Shown in pieces: positions 36,179 to 45,889 of a stretch of DNA of 64,000 nucleotides. Below the pieces are notes generated by a model. That model was not told the origin of the DNA. It searched no databases and saw only the letters and a list, made by a program, of their open reading frames with translations. Position 1 is the first letter of the stretch. Every line of letters begins with the position of its first letter. Location: the NCBI GenBank assembly GCA_039619475.1, contig CM077116.1, positions 3,224,001 through 3,288,000 of the forward strand, read 5' to 3'. The position numbers and the translations under genes are program-made. This DNA comes from Icerya purchasi (Eukaryota; Arthropoda; Insecta; Hemiptera; Monophlebidae).

Positions 36179-37425
36179 ATATTTTTAAATAGCAAACATT
36201 GTTGTAACAAAAAAAAAACAAAAAATTGTGATTTAAATTTATTTTAGGATGTTGTATATTCTTATAAATAAATTTCCGGATTATCTACAGAACTTAACAC
36301 CCATTTAGATCTCAATTCTTTTGTCCACCAAGTAGACAACCACGCACATTCTTAATATTGAACTTGGCTCCCATTTTTACATTTAAGTTTTTGACGGGAT
36401 TTAAAAATATTATTAACATAAACGGAATGCTGCTAAACTTAAAAAACATGTCTTTGAATTTTTTATTTATTTTTTTGGATTTTATACGTAACGAGCAAAA
36501 AAGCTCTCTTACAGCGTTGTAGAAAAACGTTGTCGTTTTTACCCCCTCCACAAAAAAAACAACTAACAAGCAACAACATAAAAACAAAAATAATAACAAC
36601 AATATAATGTTTAAAGACTTTTTTTCATAAGTTTAACTGCTATGATACATTAATAATATTTTTCTAAACTTTAGTGCCATTAAGGGAATCTATAAAAATA
36701 ACATTTTCATTTTAATAATAATTACGAAAAAAAGGAGGAAATATCAGGAAACCGAAAAGCACGGTTCATACAATGAAATCAGTATGCCAATCAATCAGGA
36801 AAATTATTCTTATTTGTTTTTTCTCGGCAATAAGCAAAGCCATTTTTAGCGAACAATTTCAGTAAACAGTTTAAGAAAAAAGCCAGTTCCGTTAAGAATG
36901 TAATTGTCGAAGGCGTTTTTTAAAGAAAGACATGTATTAATTCTTCACTAACCCGACGAAAGGACGTATAATCGTCGGAATACGGGGACGAGAAAATATT
37001 TCGCAACGTAATATACACAACGAAAAGAAAAATTCCATGTTAAAATGCCAAGTTTTGCTAACAGCATTGTTAATTAATAAGCGGGGAACCCCACCTATAA
37101 GACTGTAAGTAAACGAAATTAGTTGCAACAGCGTTTCGGGATAATTTTTCATAAAAATGAACAATTTTTAGGTTCTCTTCGACTTGTTTTGGTCACGTTA
37201 ACGATTTATCTAGTTTCCTGCAACTTGTGAAATCAAAATTATCAAAGACTTTTAAGTTGTTAAGTACTCAAAGTTTACTTATACAAAAGAAAAGAAACAA
37301 AGAAAAAAAGCAAAAAAAGCACCACACGTGTTCTATTTATCTTTATTTGGGGGTTTGTTCGCTAACATATATATGAATTACAACATAATTCTTATGCTAT
37401 CCCCCATTAGAAAAAATGTCTCAAA
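36179..37425. other. unassigned AT-rich DNA
   Basis: Minus-strand frames of 96 and 75 codons (36312-36602, 36937-37164) have no recognised motif. Confidence 0.4.
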
Positions 37426-37428
37426 AAA

Positions 37429-37500
37429 ATGTCCCAATTTTACGTAACGCGAAATGTCCCAATTTTATGTAACGAAAAATGTCCCAATTTTATGTAACGT
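37429..37500 (+). repeat. three-copy 25-bp tandem repeat
   Basis: Units start at 37429, 37454 and 37479 with the core ATGTCCCAATTTTATGTAAC and a one-base change in the first unit. Confidence 0.85.
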
Positions 37501-37693
37501 TTGTTATATTTTATAGGAGTTTTGTGGTTATGTTATTTTTTTTGTGTTGATGCCAGTAAGAATTACATTGTAAATTTTTGATCATTTTATACAAAGTCTA
37601 GAAGAGAGAGAGACAGAAATGAAAGCAAGGGTAGTGAAGGGGCACAGCCCCTTGCGAGGGCAAAATGGCCGAGTTATGTATATGTATATATAT

Positions 37694-38353
37694 TAGTGAT
37701 GGATCCAGAAAGACATTTGGGGGAGGGGGGATTATAAGGACATTTTGGGGAGAGGAATTATATAATTACGCAAAATCTTCTATGATATACAGTAGATTTG
37801 AGGATACCCCTTGTTTCATAAAGAAAAACAAATATTGACCTCTTTAGAAATTTAAAAATGTTTTAAAAATATATAATTATTACAATTTTTAATTTAACTT
37901 TTGTTTTATTTTTAGGGATGAAAAATAAAATAAAATTATAAAATTCTAGCTAAAATGATAGTTCAGAAATAGTAAGAAAGATAATATTTTTATTAGACTT
38001 TACATCTTTTTTATTTTTGTTAGTAATCCGATCCGAATTCTCTTTGTTCATGAGCACATTTAAATATATATATATATTTCTCATTGAACAACTATTTTCA
38101 TTTACATTACAAAATAAAAATTAGAAATAAATAAAAATGGCAAAAGATCGACGACAGTTGTGTTTAAAATAGAATAAAAAAGGAACATTAATAGTTTTAC
38201 TATAAAATAGTGTTAAATATTAATTATTAAAATCCGTTGGTAAAATTCCTTTTATAGCATAAATTAAGTTTTTCTGTTATAATAAATTTTTTCATAGAGG
38301 CTTTGGTTCTTTGAAGGGGGTATCCCCTATTTCCCCCCGTGAATCCGCTACTG
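37694..38353. mobile_element. hAT-like non-autonomous element (candidate)
   Basis: The left end reads TAGTGATGGATCCAGAAAGA followed by a G-rich run; the right end, reverse complemented, reads CAGTAGCGGATTCACGGGGG. CAGTGGCGGATCCAG-type ends with a following G-tract are common in hAT-like elements. The interior (about 640 bp) is AT-rich and non-coding. Both ends sit in TATATA-rich flanks, so an 8-bp duplication cannot be told from background. Confidence 0.45.
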
Positions 38354-38359
38354 TATATC

Positions 38360-38545
38360 TTCTTCTTCTCGTGCCACCCGATTCGGGTATTGCTTAATCA
38401 TCATGTATGGATTGGATTATCTGCTGGAATTGATTTCGATCTTTTGCTATTCTGACTAGATCTTCTGTTTTCTTAATTCCGGTCCATTTCTTTATATTAT
38501 CTATCCAAGCGGTCTTTCTTCTTCCTTCTATCATGCCCATTATTA
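38360..38545 (-). pseudogene. RTE-like ORF2 C-terminus with AAG tail
   Basis: The minus strand is open for about 45 codons: GRRKTAWIDNIKKWTGIKK, then LVRIAKDRNQFQQIIQSIHD, stop. It matches the GRRR-SWL-NLR-W ... LFR-A--R--I--MI-N pattern. After the stop comes a short 3' UTR and AAG units at 38361-38370 as tail. The tail abuts the right end of the hAT-like element, and a (TA)n array lies on the 5' side. Confidence 0.65.
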
Positions 38546-38555
38546 TTGTCTGCTA

Positions 38556-38558
<3 letters not shown>

Positions 38559-38601
<43 letters not shown>
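38559..38601 (+). repeat. (TA)n microsatellite
   Basis: About 21 uninterrupted TA units; they produce a spurious Tyr/Ile frame. Confidence 0.9.
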
Positions 38602-38604
<3 letters not shown>

Positions 38605-39476
38605 TTTTTAGTTAAATCGTACGACAATAACGTGTCAATTCTAATTTGTCTGAACTTTCCTTGTTTATCGTTTTACACTTTGTTCACAAGTATTTACATA
38701 TTTAACGGTAATTAATGTCAAATGTAGTTTCTATTCTAATGAAAGTGTGCGGTAATATTAGGATACTCTCGGTGATAATGTAATGAGCAAAGGTGCACTT
38801 TGATATGACAAAAAAAGAACAAGGTTTTTTTCGAGGATTGCCAGCTGTTTCCTGTTAGCGTCTCTAATTTTGTAGAGCAGTGATCGAAATTATGTTTGAA
38901 AATGAAACATTTAAAAATTAATAAGGAAAAAATTCGTAGCTTTTCATGAAAACGTCGTTACCTTTTTTCGCAACGTAAATAATACTGAACTTTTTTTATA
39001 TTTTAGACGCGTGTCTATTTTAATTAAATTTCATCCGTTACTAGGTTACACGTTTCAAAAACGCTTCCGTACTGGTGACTGTAGAATGCAGAGACTGTCT
39101 CCATTCTCATTTTAAAATCTTTGAAATAACTCTATGTATTCACATTTTATTCGGATCAAGGTGTCCCTTTAGAGTCTACCAAAAGGATCATTTGATTATA
39201 TGTTCGCGAAACGATTTCTACTTAAATGGTGCCCGCTCGTAATGGGACATAAAATGGTTAGGGTGCCGAAAACTCGATGACTTTTTTCTTTATCGTCAGA
39301 GTCGATGAAGAATTTGTCATAAGATTTATGGATGGAAATTCCGTTTCCGACGTTAGTATCACAATTACTTCGCAACCTGTATTTCCGCGTATATTTCAAA
39401 ATTATAATCGTGGTATTATTTTTAAAGTAAAATCTGGTTTCAATTTTATCACATCGATTTTTCAACTTAATAATTT
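38602..39476. other. unassigned DNA
   Basis: Two opposite overlapping frames (39196-39465 and 39277-39492) show no domain; no other signal. Confidence 0.4.
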
Positions 39477-39561
39477 TTCACGACAAAAATAAATTTTTTA
39501 ACACTTCGTTAAATAATTATATGTATAATTAAGTGTTAAAAAAATTTATTTTTGTCGTGAA
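39477..39561. repeat. 85-bp hairpin-forming inverted repeat
   Basis: The 30-bp arm TTCACGACAAAAATAAATTT...AACACTT is matched by its reverse complement with one extra A. The 24-bp loop contains a further palindrome, AATTATATGTATAATT. It could be a tiny foldback element; there is no coding content. Confidence 0.8.
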
Positions 39562-40295
39562 TATATTTAACAATGAGTCTAAATAATAAATATAGTGTTA
39601 ATAATTTTTCTTGTTTTTACAACCGATCTTTACCTCCTGATTAAAGAGAACCACAAACCCCACGCACGCGAGAGAAACAATTAACAGAAAACTAGTATGA
39701 ATTTTTTAAAAAATAACCTTGCAGATAAAGGTTGAAATTTATATAAAATTACGCTTAAAAAAACAACGTGATGACTGTTTTCTCGTTTCTAAAGAGTTTA
39801 AGCGCATAAAAATTGAACTGTGTGAAAATATAAAAATATTCGGCGAGACTATTATTTTAAAAATTGTGTCGTATAAAATTCACTAATATTGTAATGTGTC
39901 CATTACATGGAACATATAAAAAAAAAAAAAATTTTAGAAAATAAAAGAAATAAATAATAATAAGAATAATTTGGAATGTGTGGTGCGGGTGCGAGTGTGC
40001 GCGTGCATGGAACTGTTGTCGGTGGGACCAGCCAATCAGCATCCTGCAGGAAACAAAAAGGATCTACCTGATTCGGCCAAGTCCAGCGGTCACGATCGAG
40101 TAGGCGGTCGAAATTTTGGAAAATCGAGAAGAAGATTTTAGCGAGAAAGGCAGTGGCAGCCTTATAGAGTTAGTCTCGTTTTTACCTTCGGTCAAGCCAG
40201 TCAGTGGCTGTTTACCGGTTTTTAATTTTGTAGAAATACTTCCGTTTTTGATTTCTCGTGGAAAAGTCGCCGTCTTGTTACTACGTACGACATAG
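39562..40295. other. unassigned DNA, possible promoter region
   Basis: CCAGCCAATCAGCA near 40028 contains a CCAAT-like box, and the sequence becomes GC-richer from 40000 on. No TATA box is well placed. It precedes the possible two-exon frame at 40296-40606. Confidence 0.25.
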
Positions 40296-40606
40296 GTTAA
40301 ATTTATCGATAAATATCGAAGTGGCGCGAGTAGTGATTCTTGCTGTTCGGCAAAGTTTGAATTCGGATTTGCAACCGGTCCTCAACGAAAGTGTTCGATA
40401 AATCTTCCTCGACCGATTCCGATTTCTGCAACGCAACCGACCGCCGAATCGCCACCAATAGATCCCCGATCACCGACAACAGTGATACGTATAATTTATA
40501 TTCTCTTTACATATATATATTGTTGTGTATTTATAATTGCGCTATTTTCGGACTAATATTGTTTTTCAGCGGTCGACCGGCAAAGAAAGCTAGGTGTACT
40601 TTTTAA
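40296..40606 (+). other. possible two-exon reading frame
   Basis: An open stretch (SSTDSDFCNATDRRIATNR... in one frame) is followed by a good GT-AG intron. The donor is at GATAC|GTATAATTT (about 40490) and the acceptor at TTGTTTTTCAG|CGGTCGACC (about 40569). Splicing extends one frame to GRPAKKARCTF, stop, and another frame for about 45 codons. Neither has a clear ATG start or a recognised domain. It could be a host or transposon exon; the Tc1-like element sits 165 bp downstream. Confidence 0.2.
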
Positions 40607-40770
40607 TAATATATTGTTCGTTATAAAAAGCTCTGAAAGTAATCTGTCCAAAACCTCTTATTTTAAATATTCGATAAAACTAAAAAATAAAGAAAATCCA
40701 CGAGGATAAAACCTCGTGGTTGGCATCCCTGACTACCAAGTTAACGTTTAGAACCGTTACAATATATATA

Positions 40771-40990
40771 CAGTGAGTCACAAAAGTTATAGGACACCTA
40801 CGGAATTTCGAGATTTTGCCCTATGGGGGCTAGGAAACTAGCAGAAAAAATTCAAAAAAATTTTATTAGCCTCAGGTAACACAGACTAGAAATAATTCAT
40901 CAATGTTTGCACGAAAAAACAAGAGATAAGCCTCTCGTAATCGAATTAAGTATATATGAACGAAAAAATACATCACAAAAGTCATAGGAC
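40771..40990 (+). repeat. IR/DR-type left terminus of Tc1-like element
   Basis: The outer direct repeat TCACAAAAGTTATAGGAC (40778-40795) and the inner one TCACAAAAGTCATAGGAC (40973-40990) differ by one base and are 195 bp apart. In IR/DR elements such as Sleeping Beauty the paired copies are transposase binding sites. Confidence 0.75.
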
Positions 40991-41145
40991 GGTTGAGTGA
41001 CTCAGGCATATTACCGTAATGAGTCACTGATAAGAGTGCAGTGAGTATGCAAAGGTACGTGTAATGCATTATCGAGTCATCCTACCAAAGTGAAGTACGT
41101 GTATACTGCGTTTTTACTGTATCAGGACGTGTTTTTTTAAAAAAA

Positions 41146-42180
41146 ATGTCGTGTATGAAAGTAAGAAAGGAAACATCGTCGGAGGTGAGGCAACTAGCGA
41201 TCTACCATCATGGAATGGGTAAGTCCTATACAGAAATTGCTACACTATTGCGAGTTAACCGAAAAACCATCGCGGGTATCAATCTAATAGTTTAAACATG
41301 CGGATACATTCGAGTCTAGACCAAGAAGTGGCCGTCCAAAAAAATTAACACCTCACGAAAAACGAGTTATCTTACGAAAAATAAAGAAAACTCCAACAGT
41401 AAGCGCTCCTACCCTTGCCAGAGAATATTTGCAAGAAACGGAGAAAAAAGTTAATGCAGAAACAATAAGACGAGTTATTAGGAAGGAGGGGTATAATGGG
41501 CGCGTTTCACGTAAGAAACTATTCATTTCCAAAAAAACCGAAAAAGTAGATTACAGTTCGTAAAAGAAAATATTGACCGGGATTCAAGCTTTTGGAGCAA
41601 TGTAATATTTACGGACGAATCAAAATTCAACATCTTTGGTTCTGATGGGCGAGTCATGGTCTAGAGAAAACCGAACGAAGAGTTCAAACCTGGCTTGGTA
41701 AAATCAACTGTTAAACATGGTGGTGGTAATCAAATGGTGTGGGGTTGCATGTTGGCGGGTGGGGTCGGTAATTTAGTGTTTATCAATACCAAAATGGATG
41801 CGAAGGGTTACTTGGAAATTTTGAAAAATAATTTGAAAAGTAGCGCTGAAAAACTAGGCCTAGCATCAACATATCACTTTTATCAAGACAATGACCCCAA
41901 ACATACAGCGCACACAGTACACGAATGGCTGCTTTATAACTGCCCACAGGTCATTAAAACGCCAGCACAAAGCCCGGACCTTAACCCAATTGAAAATGTT
42001 TGGGAGGAACTGGACAGAAGAATTCGAAAACATCCAATTACTTCCAAAACTGATCTCCGAAAGCGGCTCCAGGAGGAATGGTCAAATATCTCCGCTGACT
42101 ACACTTCCAAAGTAGTTCTTAATATGCCGAATCGCCTACGATGTGTCTTAAATAATAATGGGAATGCAACCCGATATTAA
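41146..42180 (+). pseudogene. Tc1-like transposase (DD34E), inactivated
   Basis: The ATG at 41146 opens MSCMKVRKETSSEVRQLAIY, then a helix-turn-helix (MGKSYTEIATLLRVNRKTIA). A frameshift near 41283 follows. The second helix-turn-helix region includes SGRPKKLTPHEKRVILRKIK. A second frameshift lies near 41541. Catalytic residues: D in VIFTDESKFN, D in FYQDNDPKHTA, and E in SPDLNPIENVWEELDRRI, with 34 residues between the last two, so DD34E. A TAG replaces the Trp codon after GRVMV near 41660. The last 161 codons are open. Length (about 345 codons) is normal for Tc1. Confidence 0.9.
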
Positions 42181-42192
42181 TTTTATATTTTT

Positions 42193-42499
42193 TTGCAGTC
42201 ATGAAGTAAGCATATTTATGTTGGTTTGGGTGATTTGATGTTTTATGAATTATATTATCAGTGGTGGTTTGTTTTCTATAAATATTATATGTTAACTTAT
42301 CATTTGATTTTATTATTGTTATATCTAAGAAATTTATTTTGTTATTTTCTTCTAATAAATTTCTTAGATATAACAATAATAAAATCAAATGATAAGTTAA
42401 CATATAATATTTATAGAAAACAAACCACCACTGATAATATAATTCATAAAACATCAAATCACCCAAACCAACATAAATATGCTTACTTCATGACTGCAA
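42193..42499. repeat. 146-bp inverted duplication with 15-bp spacer
   Basis: 42193-42338 is the reverse complement of 42354-42499 at every base I checked, around the spacer 42339-42353. The two arms create two frames, one on each strand, that start with the same 37 residues. The arms are PLE RT sequence. Confidence 0.9.
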
Positions 42500-43155
42500 T
42501 AAATAGATTATTAACTACACCCATGAATATAAATAAAAAACAAATAGAAATTAATATATTAAAGACTTTGGCAAGAAATAATGGTTATGACGAACAAATA
42601 ATAGATAAACTAATTCACAAAATAAAATCAAAATCAAAATATATACAAAAATTAAGAGTCAATAATGCTACTAACAATAAAGGATGGATAACATTCACAT
42701 TTATAAACAATAACATATACAAATTAACCAATTTATTCAAAAAACAAGGTTTAAATGTAGCATTCAAAACTAAAAATAATTTAAAATATAAAATAAACAC
42801 CTTAAATTTAAAAAATAATAATATTTACGAAAATAGCGGTATATATAAAATAAATTGTACTGATTGTGAGAAATCATACATTGGTCAAACAGGGCGAAAA
42901 ATCAATTGCAGATATAAAGAACATATAAAAGCATTTAATAATAATGAAATAGAAAAATCAACCTATGCAGAACATCTAATTAAAAATAAACATAAACCTA
43001 ATTCAATAGAAAATACTGTAACCATCCTGGCCACTTATCACAAAGGTAATAATATGAACATTGCAAAAAATTATTATATAAATAAATATAAAAATAATAT
43101 TTTAAATGACCAAACACCTAATAATAATAATCCACTGTTTAATATAAAAATTTAA
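42354..43155 (+). pseudogene. PLE RT C-terminus and GIY-YIG endonuclease
   Basis: About 266 open codons. The RT end reads INFLDITIIKSNDKLTYNIY, RKQTTTDNIIH, SNHPNQHKYAYF, INRLLTTPM, the diagnostic FLD-I----IYRK-T-T and S-HP--HK blocks of PLEs. The endonuclease begins GIYKINCTDCEKSYIGQTGR with the GIY and YIG motifs and the CTDC of the zinc-binding insert, then NCRYKEHIKAF. The usual catalytic Glu position near the end appears as NIAKNYYI, with Lys where Glu is expected. The RT palm and N-terminus are missing. The frame ends LNDQTPNNNNPLFNIKI. No stop or frameshift inside, so it is young or recently captured. Confidence 0.85.
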
Positions 43156-43309
43156 CTTTTTGTCTTCTTGTTTTATTTTATATTTTATATTAATTATTAG
43201 CATTTTCAACCTATAGATTTTTATACCTGCCATGTTTATTCCTCTTTACATCTACTATATATACACATGTATTCCCTATATTCACTTCAGTATGTTTTAA
43301 GTTTCCTTT

Positions 43310-43374
43310 AAGTTAGTGTTAGCTGATGATGGGTTATGCCCGAAAACGTTTCTAAATAGGTATTTATCTAATTT
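43310..43374 (+). ncRNA. hammerhead ribozyme-like motif of the PLE
   Basis: The core CTGATGA (43323-43329) and GAAA (43342-43345) enclose a short stem GGG/CCC with loop TTATG. After GAAA the sequence AACGTT is self-complementary, as in the short stem III of PLE hammerheads, which are thought to act as dimers. Stem I can form from TTAG (43319-43322) with CTAA (43352-43355), extended across an internal loop by AAGTTAG (43310-43316) with CTAATTT (43368-43374). One unpaired T (43330) between CTGATGA and stem II is non-canonical and may weaken activity. Hammerheads in PLEs are established in the literature; activity here is inferred. Confidence 0.6.
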
Positions 43375-43439
43375 ATTGATCTATATTGTTTGTTATTAAA
43401 GTTTATTTTATTATATATTTCGTTAACTAACTTCCGTCT

Positions 43440-44440
43440 TCAAAGCTTTTTAATGTCATTCGAAAATGCTCTTTCTAATATTGGTCGCTCTATTTTTCTC
43501 CCTAAATCCTCGTCTATTGTCTTCAGTATCCTACTTTTGATCCTTCTTTGATTAGTCTTACCTTAAATGACGGTCTAATTATCTTTGTAAACTTTTTTCA
43601 CTATTTAGGAATCTTTTTTGATGGCCGCCCCTCCGTTCACAATCATATTAATCATCTGTATTTATTCTCAATTTGTTAAAAGTTCTTTCTCGTACTAATC
43701 GGGGAGGCAATCTTTGTATCTTACTTATGTTTTATAAATCATTTTTCTGCTCTACCCTGGATTACCGTTGCTTTATTTATGGCAATTACTCCAGGTTTCT
43801 CCTTTCAAGACTGGATCACACTAAAAATACCTGTGTTCATCTTCTGTTTTGTTTTAGGGTCCTGAAATCTACATAATTGCCAGCTCTATCCGTGCTGAAT
43901 CCTATACACTTCGCATCTTCTTTATGCATAGATATCCTACTTAGGTTTATCGTTTTCTGATGAAGTGTCTGCCTATTTATTTCAATTCGCTTGTTTCTTT
44001 TTATTCTTCTATCCTTCGTAAAAAGTCCGATTTTATCCCTCTTATTTCTGTTCGCTTTCTCCAATTTTCGCCATTTATTTATAGTCATGATAAATTTCTT
44101 TATTTCTCTTTCAGTTTTTCCAGTTTCCTTCCTTCTATTAAATGTTTTCCTTTACCGTTCCGTTCCAAATCTATCTTTCAACATGTATCCAAAGTTGAAT
44201 TTTTCAATGTTTTTAGCTCTTTCTTTCCTACACATATCACCATCTATGCTGACTGTTCGAAAGGGACAAATGGAGTTGGTTCTGACTTTTTCTGTTTTGT
44301 CTTTAGTTAAATTCTGGGCCCTTTAAATCTCTCTCCTTTTACTTAATTTTCTATGATTGTTATTTCTTCATTACTAGTTTTCTATGAAGTGATCATAATC
44401 TCGGATTTTAAAAGTGTTCTGCAATCGATTACAATAAACC
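43440..44440 (+). pseudogene. I-like ORF2 fragment, RT thumb to RNase H
   Basis: Plus-strand motifs through several frameshifts: ALSNIGRSIFLPKSSSIVFS, DPSLISLTLNDG, YLGIFFDGRPSVHNHINHL, KVLSRTNRGGNLCILLMFYK, STLDYRCFIYGN (thumb). Then THITIYADCSKGTNGVGSDF, the RNase H start with TDGS mutated to ADCS, and VIIISDFKSVLQSI, the SDSKS block. It begins right after the PLE and stops near 44440, where the opposite-strand copy of the same family ends. Confidence 0.65.
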
Positions 44441-45880
44441 AATAACCAAGATGGAATCTGCGAACTGGTAATGGAACAACATCAGACCCGGCGTATACTG
44501 CAGAAAGAGGAGTAGAGTTTATGCTTTGAGGCGAAGGTGTAACATTTCATAGACGATCGAGTTTAATGAGACGATATTTCGATGCATTACTATTGAATGT
44601 ATAATAGATTTATACAGTACAATAAGAATATTCCAGCGAAAGAGATTTAAGTAGGCTCTAATCTGTTACAAATGCAAGTGTACAAATAGTTAATATGTTC
44701 CGAAAATAATAGCCGGCAGTTAAGAAAGACCCCGAGGTAGCAACAGATATTGACAAACGGAACGTGGTCGTTGTTTACGGATAAAGTGATGAAAAAAGAA
44801 GGCAATACAGGAAGACTTGGGAGAAGTACATATAAAGATGAATGTTGGAAAGTGATTTATTTAAGATGTTCATAGAATTATAAAGTTTTTCGTTAGCGAT
44901 TGAAACATTATTTGAGGAAGAATATAAAAGGATGTCATCAACGGAGAGTGTAAAAGAATTGATAGACATTTTAAGTAATGTAAGATTCAGATAAGATCTT
45001 TGAGGCAGGCCTTGAAAAACTTTTTTAGAAATAAAGAAGGAAAAAGTAAAAGGAAAGATTGAACGTAACCATCAGATAAATTATTTATTTAACACGTTTT
45101 CGAAAAAAATTTTTTCATAAATATGATGCGAGCGATTTCAGACAAAAGAAAGAAGGTATTTTTATAGGAGTGAGGATGACAATAAAGGTGTTGAAAAACG
45201 AAGAGAAAGCATCTGAAGATAGAAAGGAGTTACAAACGTTTAGAACATCGAGAGATTGCGTGGAATGATTTTTTAAAAACTTGATTCGATTAACCATCTA
45301 CAGCCGGAAGGGATTGTTGGCTTTATATAAAGAAAACTGATTAATATTAACAAGAAATGTTAGGAAGTGTGAAAAAGATGACTGGTTAAGATTGGTGGAG
45401 AGCAGATTCTTTCTAAATTAGATACATACTATGGAGCGATAGAATTACCAAAACAAACCAGTACATATGGAGGAATGTTGTATGGTAAGGGGCGCTCTGA
45501 TGAAAGAATGAGTTTTGAAGACCCTAGTAAAAGGTAGTACGAAAAAAAGAAGAACAAAATTTTTTTCTAGAATTTTTTTAAAGTCTTTAAGGACATATGT
45601 TTGCATTTTCTCTTTTGTACGCAAGATAATTAATAAACGGAGAAAATAATCGAAAAGTTTTAAATGCAATGCGACTAACAGCAGCTTGGCACTCATTGTT
45701 CCGCCATTGTGATGTAGCACAGCTATTTTTGTTATTAAAAGAGAAAAAGAAAAGTGGCGAATAGGGGGTGAGACCAGAATGCATGTTTTTATTGTATTTT
45801 TGAACAGAATTCGAATCAGAATATATTTATCAAAATCCATTTTCTTCAAGCTCTGCTGTGGCGCTTGCTGAGGTTTGAAG
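44430..45880 (-). pseudogene. I-like ORF2 reverse transcriptase region
   Basis: On the minus strand, NNECQAAVSRIAFKTFRLF and INYLAYKRENANI form the linker between endonuclease and RT (WWN-EC motif). Then FLKNHSTQSLDVLNV (RT block 2), KKVFQGLPQRSYLNL (GLPQGS block), TLSVDDILLYSSSNNVSIAN (active site degraded to SVDD), and near 44560-44430 thumb remnants such as VVPLPVRRFHLGYWF. Heavily frameshifted. It continues upstream into the endonuclease of the same copy. Confidence 0.6.
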
Positions 45881-45889
45881 TATGAACGA

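Larger units (their letters stand above)
40771..42190 (+). mobile_element. Tc1-like DNA transposon, 3' end lost
   Basis: It starts CAGTGAGTCACAAAAGTTAT directly after TA, a typical Tc1 terminus and target. The left end carries a second copy of the core (TCACAAAAGTCATAGGAC) at 40973-40990, the IR/DR arrangement of long-terminus Tc1 elements. A transposase pseudogene occupies 41146-42180. The matching right terminus is absent: sequence runs into the Penelope-like element at 42193, and nothing Tc1-like resumes beyond 43440. Confidence 0.8.
42193..43435 (+). mobile_element. Penelope-like element (PLE), 5'-truncated
   Basis: An inverted partial copy (42193-42338) precedes a truncated sense copy (42354 on) coding for the RT end and a GIY-YIG endonuclease. 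A 3' UTR of about 280 bp with a hammerhead-like motif follows. Truncation plus a reversed partial copy at the 5' side is a known habit of Penelope elements. The right limit is set where the AT-rich UTR gives way to I-like coding sequence. The element lies 12 bp after the Tc1 transposase stop, so it inserted into, or replaced, the Tc1 3' part. Confidence 0.8.

Noticed and set aside
38533..38715. 60-codon frame with Tyr/Ile run
   Set aside because: Produced by the (TA)n microsatellite.
40698..40719. Hairpin CCACGAGG-ataaaa-CCTCGTGG as terminator or ribozyme
   Set aside because: A perfect 8-bp stem but no hammerhead core, and Rho-independent terminators are not expected in a eukaryotic genome. 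Kept only as a note.
42119..42466. 115-codon minus-strand frame at the PLE
   Set aside because: It is the mirror product of the 146-bp palindrome, so it repeats the plus-strand RT residues and is not a separate gene.
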